NCBI GenBank assembly: GCA_963781495.1
Contig: CAWAFX010000004.1
Span: 248,001 to 312,000, forward strand
Direction: 5' to 3'
DNA from: Mayfieldus sp963781495
GTDB taxonomy: Bacteria > Actinomycetota > Thermoleophilia > Solirubrobacterales > 70-9
Length of the DNA: 64,000 nucleotides
Each line of letters begins with the position of its first letter. Position 1 is the stretch's first letter. Below are positions 59,667 to 64,000 of this stretch, in pieces. The notes under the pieces were generated by a model. It was not told where the DNA came from. It saw only the letters and a list, made by a program, of their open reading frames with translations, and did no database searches. Made by a program: the position numbers and the translations under genes.

Positions 59667-60483
59667 GGCCCACACCGCGCGGCTGCCCCGGGCAGGCATC
59701 CGCCTGCCCGGGGCCGACGCCGCGGTAGGCCGCGGGCTCGTGACGCTCTATCTGAGCGTGATGGTCATGCTGCCGATCGCGGCCCTGGTCGACAAGTCGC
59801 TCAGCGGCGGGGTCGGCAACTTCTGGGATCAGGTCTCGAGCCCGCAGGCGGTATCGGCGCTGAAGCTGACCCTGGTTTGCTCGCTGATCGTCGTCGCGAT
59901 CAACGCCGTGATGGGGACGATCATCGCCTGGGTGCTTGTCCGCGACGACTTTCGCGGCAAGAGCATGGTCAACGCGGTCATCGACCTGCCCTTCGCGCTG
60001 CCGACGATCGTCGCCAGCCTGGTCCTGATCACCCTCTACGGCAACGACAGCCCGATCGGGATCCACCTCGCCTTCACCAGGCCGGCCGTGGTGCTGGCGC
60101 TCTGCTTCGTGACCCTCCCCTTCGTCGTCCGCTCGGTGCAGCCGGTGCTGATCGAGCTCGACCCCGAGGTCGAGGAGGCGGCCGCCTCGCTCGGCGCCGG
60201 AGGGCTGACGGTCTTCCGCCGCATCATCTTCCCCAACCTCCTCCCCGGTCTGCTCTCGGGCGTCGCCCTCGCCTTCGCCCGCGCCCTCGGCGAGTACGGC
60301 TCGCTGGTCTTGATCGCCGCCAGCTTCAACACCCAGGTCGCGTCGGTGTTCATCCGCACCCAGGTCGAGAACGGCAACTATGCCGGCGCATCCGCGGTTT
60401 CGATCGTGCTGCTGGCGGTCTCGCTGTTGATGCTCGCCAGCCTCAACCTCGTCCAGCGCTGGAGCTCGAAGCATGATCGCTAG
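59656..60483 (+). CDS. cysT: Sulfate ABC transporter permease CysT
   Basis: Inner-membrane permease with about six helices, LPFALPTIVASLVLITLYG, and the EAA loop (EEAAASLGAGGLTVFRRIIFPNLLPG). The family N-terminal motif (RLPGADAAVGRGLVTLYLS) is encoded from about 59700, but no ATG, GTG or TTG precedes it in frame except a remote ATG at 59560, deep inside the binding-protein gene. I annotate from a CTG at 59656 preceded by a GGGGG ribosome-like run; a GTG at 59740 would remove the motif. It overlaps cysW by 11 bp. Confidence 0.88.
   Translation: MPAEAHTARLPRAGIRLPGADAAVGRGLVTLYLSVMVMLPIAALVDKSLSGGVGNFWDQVSSPQAVSALKLTLVCSLIVVAINAVMGTIIAWVLVRDDFRGKSMVNAVIDLPFALPTIVASLVLITLYGNDSPIGIHLAFTRPAVVLALCFVTLPFVVRSVQPVLIELDPEVEEAAASLGAGGLTVFRRIIFPNLLPGLLSGVALAFARALGEYGSLVLIAASFNTQVASVFIRTQVENGNYAGASAVSIVLLAVSLLMLASLNLVQRWSSKHDR
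59685..59714 (+). other. Strong hairpin at the cysP-cysT junction
   Basis: Perfect 13-bp stem (59685-59697 with 59702-59714) closed by a four-base loop, 18 bases after the binding-protein stop. It has no T-run. It overlaps the beginning of the cysT reading frame. A structure at this place commonly protects the upstream binding-protein message from 3' decay. Confidence 0.7.
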
Positions 60484-61282
60484 CTCGAGACTGAGCCGGC
60501 TGAGCCTGCGCGGGGCGGCGCTGGCCTACCTGGCGGCGCTGCTGCTGGCGCCGGTGGGGTTGATCTTCTACCGCACCTTCGAGCACGGGCTGGGGCCCGT
60601 CTGGGACACGATCAGCACCCATGGCTTTCAGCATGCGCTGCTGATCAGCCTGCTGACGGTCGCGATCGCGGTGCCGCTGAACACCGTCTTCGGCGTCGCC
60701 TGCGCGCTGATCCTCGTCCGCCACGAGTTCCGCGGCAAGGCGCTGCTGAACGCGGTGATCGACCTGCCCTTCGTGCTCTCCCCGATCGTGATCGGCCTGT
60801 CGCTGTTCCTGGTCTACAGCCAGATCGGCTGGTTCGGCAACTGGCTGTCGGACCACCACCTCGAGGTGATCTTCCACACCCCGGGAATCGTCCTCGCCTG
60901 CATCTTCGTCTCGCTGCCGTTCGTCGTCCGCGAGGTGGTGCCGGTGCTGCGCGAGGTCGGGACCGAGCAGGAGGAGGCTGCGACGACACTGGGGGCCAAC
61001 TCGTGGCAGACCTTCTGGCGGGTCACCCTGCCGTCAATCCGCTGGGGCGTCGGCTACGGAGTCGTGCTGACCACGGCGCGGGTCCTGGGCGAGTTCGGGG
61101 CGGTCACGATCGTCTCCGGCTCGATCCTCGGCGGCACCCAGACGCTGCCGCTGCTGGTCCCGCCCTTCTACGAGAAGTTCGATTTCACCGGCGCCTACAC
61201 GACCGCGATCGTGCTGGCGCTGCTGGCCCTGACGGCGCTCTTCGCAATGAACCGCTTCAAGCCCAAGGAGGGAACCACATGA
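60473..61282 (+). CDS. cysW: Sulfate ABC transporter permease CysW
   Basis: Partner permease of 269 residues, about six helices, LPFVLSPIVIGLSLFLVYSQ and the EAA loop (QEEAATTLGANSWQTFWRVTLPSIRWG). ARVLGEFGAVTIVSG is characteristic of CysW. Starts inside the end of cysT (11-bp overlap) and ends with ATGA overlap into cysA. Confidence 0.93.
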   Translation: MIASSRLSRLSLRGAALAYLAALLLAPVGLIFYRTFEHGLGPVWDTISTHGFQHALLISLLTVAIAVPLNTVFGVACALILVRHEFRGKALLNAVIDLPFVLSPIVIGLSLFLVYSQIGWFGNWLSDHHLEVIFHTPGIVLACIFVSLPFVVREVVPVLREVGTEQEEAATTLGANSWQTFWRVTLPSIRWGVGYGVVLTTARVLGEFGAVTIVSGSILGGTQTLPLLVPPFYEKFDFTGAYTTAIVLALLALTALFAMNRFKPKEGTT

Positions 61283-62247
61283 GCATCCAGATCGAAGGGG
61301 CATCGAAGCGCTTCGGCGACTTTCAGGCGCTCGACGACGTCTCCCTGACCGTGCCCGACGGCTCGCTGACCGCGCTGCTCGGACCCAGCGGCAGCGGCAA
61401 GTCGACGCTGCTGCGGATCATCGCCGGCCTCGAGGAGCCCGACGCCGGGACCGTGCTGATCCACGGAGAGAACGCGACCGCCAAGCCCCCGCAGCGGCGC
61501 GGGGTGGGCTTCGTCTTTCAGCACTACGCCGCCTTCAAGCACATGACCGTTTACGAAAACGTCGCCTTCGGGCTCAAGATCCGGCGCTGGGAGAAGTCGA
61601 AGACCCGCGCCCGTGTGCACGAGCTCCTCGACCTCGTACAGCTGCACGGGCTCGCCGAGCGTTATCCCTCCCAGCTCTCCGGCGGCCAGCGCCAGCGGAT
61701 GGCGCTGGCCCGGGCGCTCGCGGTCGAGCCCCAGGTGCTGCTGCTCGACGAGCCCTTCGGGGCCCTCGACGCCAAGGTCCGCAAGGACCTGCGGATCTGG
61801 CTGCGGCGGCTGCACGACGAGGTCCACGTGACGACGATCTTCGTCACCCACGACCAGGAGGAGGCGATGGACATCGCCAAGCAGCTGGTGGTGATGAACG
61901 ACGGCCGCATCGAGCAGACCGGGACAGCCTCCGAGCTCTACGAGAGCCCGGCGAACGAGTTCGTGATGGGCTTCGTCGGCGAGGTCAACCAGCTCGGGGA
62001 GCACCTCGTGCGCCCCCATGACCTCGAGATCCTGCAGCAGGCCAACGGCCAGACCGAGCGGGCGCGGGTCGAGCGCATCGTCAGCCTCGGGTTCGAGGTG
62101 CGGGTCGAGCTGGCGCTGCCCGAGGGCAGAGAGATCTGGGCGCAGCTGACCCGCGAGCAGGCCGAGGAGCTCGGACTGCACGAGGGGCAGTCGGTCTTCG
62201 TCCGCCCCGAGCGGACCAAGGTCTTCAGCGGCGCAAGCGCCGCCTGA
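61279..62247 (+). CDS. cysA: Sulfate ABC transporter ATP-binding protein CysA
   Basis: 322-residue ABC ATPase: Walker A GPSGSGKST near residue 35, Q-loop VFQHYAAFKHMTV, signature LSGGQRQRMALARAL, Walker B LLLDEPFGALDAKVRKDLR, and the H-loop VTHDQEEAMD. The C-terminal TOBE-like region includes FVRPERTKVF. It energises the CysT-CysW channel with the binding protein. GGAGGGA precedes its ATG. Confidence 0.95.
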   Translation: MSIQIEGASKRFGDFQALDDVSLTVPDGSLTALLGPSGSGKSTLLRIIAGLEEPDAGTVLIHGENATAKPPQRRGVGFVFQHYAAFKHMTVYENVAFGLKIRRWEKSKTRARVHELLDLVQLHGLAERYPSQLSGGQRQRMALARALAVEPQVLLLDEPFGALDAKVRKDLRIWLRRLHDEVHVTTIFVTHDQEEAMDIAKQLVVMNDGRIEQTGTASELYESPANEFVMGFVGEVNQLGEHLVRPHDLEILQQANGQTERARVERIVSLGFEVRVELALPEGREIWAQLTREQAEELGLHEGQSVFVRPERTKVFSGASAA

Positions 62248-62250
62248 AGC

Positions 62251-62274
62251 GGAGCCCACGGGCTCTCTTTTTCA
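62251..62274 (+). terminator. Intrinsic terminator of the sulfate transporter operon
   Basis: Short GC stem GAGCC/GGCTC with CACG loop (62252-62265), then TCTTTTTC. It lies directly after the cysA stop. Confidence 0.65.
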
Positions 62275-62286
62275 TCTTTCTTTCAT
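62270..62286 (+). promoter_or_regulatory. Tandem TTTCAT half-sites before the OmpR-type regulator
   Basis: TTTCAT occurs at 62270-62275 and 62281-62286, 11 bases apart, one helical turn. Direct repeats with this spacing are usual for OmpR/PhoB-family proteins, so autoregulation by the regulator gene that follows is possible. Confidence 0.35.
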
Positions 62287-62323
62287 ATTCGGCCACGATC
62301 CTGTCCCCCAGGGGAGCTGAAGA

Positions 62324-63004
62324 GTGCGCATTCTGATCGTCGAGGATCACCAGAGGCTGGCGAACCTGATTCGCCATGGCCTGCAGAAGGAGGGGATGGC
62401 GGCCGACGTCGAGACGACCGGCGAGCAGGCCCTCTACCGCGCCCAGGCGACGGCCTACGACGCGATCATCCTCGACCTGATGCTGCCGGGCCTCGACGGC
62501 TTCGAGGTCTGCCGCCGGCTCCGCGGCTCCGACGTCTGGGCACCGATCCTGATGCTGACCGCCCGCGACTCGATTCGCGATCGCGTCGCGGGGCTCGACG
62601 GTGGGGCCGACGACTACCTGACCAAGCCGTTCTCCTATGCGGAGCTGCTCGCCCGCCTGCGGGCCCTGGTCCGCCGTAGCCCGGTCGAGCGCCCGACCGA
62701 GTTGCAGGCCGGCGACCTGCGGCTCGACCCTGCGACCCGGCGCGTCTGGCGCAAGGAGGCCCAGATCGAGCTCTCGGCGAAGGAGTTCGCGATCCTCGAG
62801 ACCTTCATGCGCCACCCCGGCGAGGTGCTGTCGCGCTTCGCCCTGCTCGAGCATGCCTGGGATTACGAGTACGAGAACCGCTCCAACGTGGTCGATTCCT
62901 ATGTCCGCTATCTGCGCCAGAAGATCGACCGGCCATTCCGGGTGCGCTCGATCGAGACCGTGCGCGGAGCCGGCTACCGCTTTCGCGAGGACGGCGGACG
63001 CTGA
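62324..63004 (+). CDS. OmpR/PhoB-family response regulator
   Basis: 226 residues, GTG start with GGGGAGCTGAAG upstream. Receiver domain: IVEDHQRLAN, phospho-acceptor in AIILDLMLPGLDGFEV (Asp51 region), MLTARDS, LTKPFSYAEL; winged-helix domain: IELSAKEFAILETF, YEYENRSNVVDSYVRYLRQKID, VRGAGYRF. Paired with the sensor kinase that follows, a classic two-gene system placed after the sulfate transporter but separated by a terminator. Confidence 0.94.
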   Translation: MRILIVEDHQRLANLIRHGLQKEGMAADVETTGEQALYRAQATAYDAIILDLMLPGLDGFEVCRRLRGSDVWAPILMLTARDSIRDRVAGLDGGADDYLTKPFSYAELLARLRALVRRSPVERPTELQAGDLRLDPATRRVWRKEAQIELSAKEFAILETFMRHPGEVLSRFALLEHAWDYEYENRSNVVDSYVRYLRQKIDRPFRVRSIETVRGAGYRFREDGGR

Positions 63005-64000
63005 GCCGGCTGCCGATCAGGCTGCGGGTGACCCTCGCCTTCGTCGCCGGGATGGCCGTCGTCCTGGGAGTCGTCGGGCTGCTGATCTACGTCCGCTACG
63101 AGGACGAGCTCACCAACTCGCTCGACCAGAACCTGCGCTCTCGCGCAACCGACGTGACGACGCTGCTGCGCGAATCGGACAGCTACAACGACATCCTCGC
63201 GTCCGACCCCTCTCGCTTCGCCCAGATCCTCACCCCGTCAGGACGAGTCCTCGATACGACCGCCACCCGCAAGGGCCGCTCCGTCCTCTCGCCGGCCGAC
63301 CTGCGAACCGCCGCGGACGGCTCGATCGTCATCGAGCGCAGCGGCGTCGCGGACGTCGGCGGCACGGCTCGCCTGCTGGTGACCCCGGTCAGCGTCCACC
63401 GGCGCCATCTGATCCTCGTCACCGGGACCTCGCTGGACGACCGCGACGCCGCCCTGCGAAGCCTTCGGACCCTGCTTCTGATCGGCGGGCCGGCGGCGCT
63501 TCTGCTCGCGGCGCTGATCGGCTATGCCGCCGTCGCCGCGTCGCTGCGTCCGGTGGAGGCGATTCGGCGCCAGGCGGCCGAGATCTCGGAGGCCGACGCG
63601 GCCCAGCGCCTGCCGGTTCCGGTCGCGGACGACGAGCTGCGCCGGCTCGGCGAGACACTGAACGAGATGCTCGGCCGCCTTGAAGCGGCCCTCGAGCGCG
63701 AGCGAGCGTTCGTCGACGACGCAAGCCATGAGCTGCGCACACCGCTGGCCACGCACAGGACCGAGCTCGAGGTGGCTCTCCGCCACGCCGAGAGCCCGGA
63801 GGAGCTGCGGGCCGCGATCAGCTCGGCGGTCGAGGAGGTCGATCGCCTCTCCCAACTCGCCGAGGATCTGCTCGTCCTCGCACGCTCCGACAAGGGCAGG
63901 CTGGAGATAAAGCGGGATCAGGTCGACGTCGGGGCGATGATCGGGCTGGTGCGCGACCGCTTCGCGGCCCGCGCCGAGGCGGCGGGGCAGCCGTTCGACA
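63001..64000 (+). CDS. Sensor histidine kinase (3' part outside window)
   Basis: N-terminal membrane helix (TLAFVAGMAVVLGVVGLLIYV), an exported sensor segment of about 110 residues, second helix (LLLIGGPAALLLAALIGYAAVA), HAMP (RPVEAIRRQAAEISEADAAQRLP), then HisKA with the acceptor His in FVDDASHELRTPLATHRTELE; the ATPase domain is beyond the window. The conserved N-terminus SRLPIRLRVTLAF starts at CTG 63001, which overlaps the regulator stop as CTGA; the first conventional start is GTG at 63028. Confidence 0.9.
   Translation, partial: MSRLPIRLRVTLAFVAGMAVVLGVVGLLIYVRYEDELTNSLDQNLRSRATDVTTLLRESDSYNDILASDPSRFAQILTPSGRVLDTTATRKGRSVLSPADLRTAADGSIVIERSGVADVGGTARLLVTPVSVHRRHLILVTGTSLDDRDAALRSLRTLLLIGGPAALLLAALIGYAAVAASLRPVEAIRRQAAEISEADAAQRLPVPVADDELRRLGETLNEMLGRLEAALERERAFVDDASHELRTPLATHRTELEVALRHAESPEELRAAISSAVEEVDRLSQLAEDLLVLARSDKGRLEIKRDQVDVGAMIGLVRDRFAARAEAAGQPFD

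Noticed and set aside
1..64000. CRISPR arrays, insertion sequences, prophage genes, rRNA
   Set aside because: No regularly spaced repeats, transposase, integrase or rRNA motifs were seen on either strand.

Overview
The window is high-GC bacterial DNA that reads as a member of the Actinomycetota, most likely class Thermoleophilia (order Solirubrobacterales). This is inferred from gene content rather than a marker gene: an mraZ-rsmH-ftsL-ftsI-murE division cluster, a six-gene MCE operon, split Tad pilus genes, a deazaflavin-type oxidoreductase, many lineage-typical secreted proteins with RTX-like tails, and many genes that look leaderless (a -10 hexamer 6-9 bases before the start codon). No insertion sequence, phage or CRISPR array was seen.

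Layout. 1-5.4 kb: division and cell wall (dcw) cluster on the minus strand, with a promoter that overlaps three TGGG boxes typical of MraZ autoregulation. 5.6-9.4 kb: a membrane protein, then tadA-tadB-tadC. 9.4-14.5 kb: pyruvate kinase, two tandem paralogous sensor kinases and a convergent LuxR-type regulator. 14.6-20 kb: macrodomain, DUF1684, methyltransferase, GNAT, an anchored LppX/LolA-like protein, then a regulator-kinase-CpaB operon. 20-25.5 kb: DUF192-CsbD pair, a hypothetical protein, and an operon nitroreductase-glpD-transaldolase-Rho-like. The Rho-like protein has lost several catalytic residues.

25.5-32.1 kb is the most interesting region. A cobalamin riboswitch heads five overlapping minus-strand genes: two secreted DUF4430 (transcobalamin beta-domain-like) proteins, EcfT, a double EcfA, and an ECF S-component fused to a prenyltransferase-like alpha-barrel. 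Human transcobalamin consists of such a barrel plus such a beta domain, so this looks like a dispersed bacterial transcobalamin feeding an energy-coupling-factor B12 transporter. Two genes of this operon each contain a roughly 108-bp palindromic repeat, in opposite orientation, read through in frame.

32-36.6 kb: two paralogous secreted proteins with strong terminators, a patatin whose ATG directly abuts tRNA-Leu, tRNA-Glu overlapped by a convergent GNAT gene, and a beta-carbonic anhydrase. 36.5-47.4 kb: mixed metabolic and secreted genes, including a serine-hydrolase-fold protein with Cys in place of the nucleophilic Ser, a sulfatase and an MFS exporter. 47.4-56.3 kb: six MCE genes with no YrbE permease beside them. 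56.4-58.5 kb: metallophosphoesterase and haloalkane dehalogenase. 58.6-62.3 kb: sulfate ABC transporter. 62.3-64 kb: OmpR-type regulator and a sensor kinase cut by the window edge.
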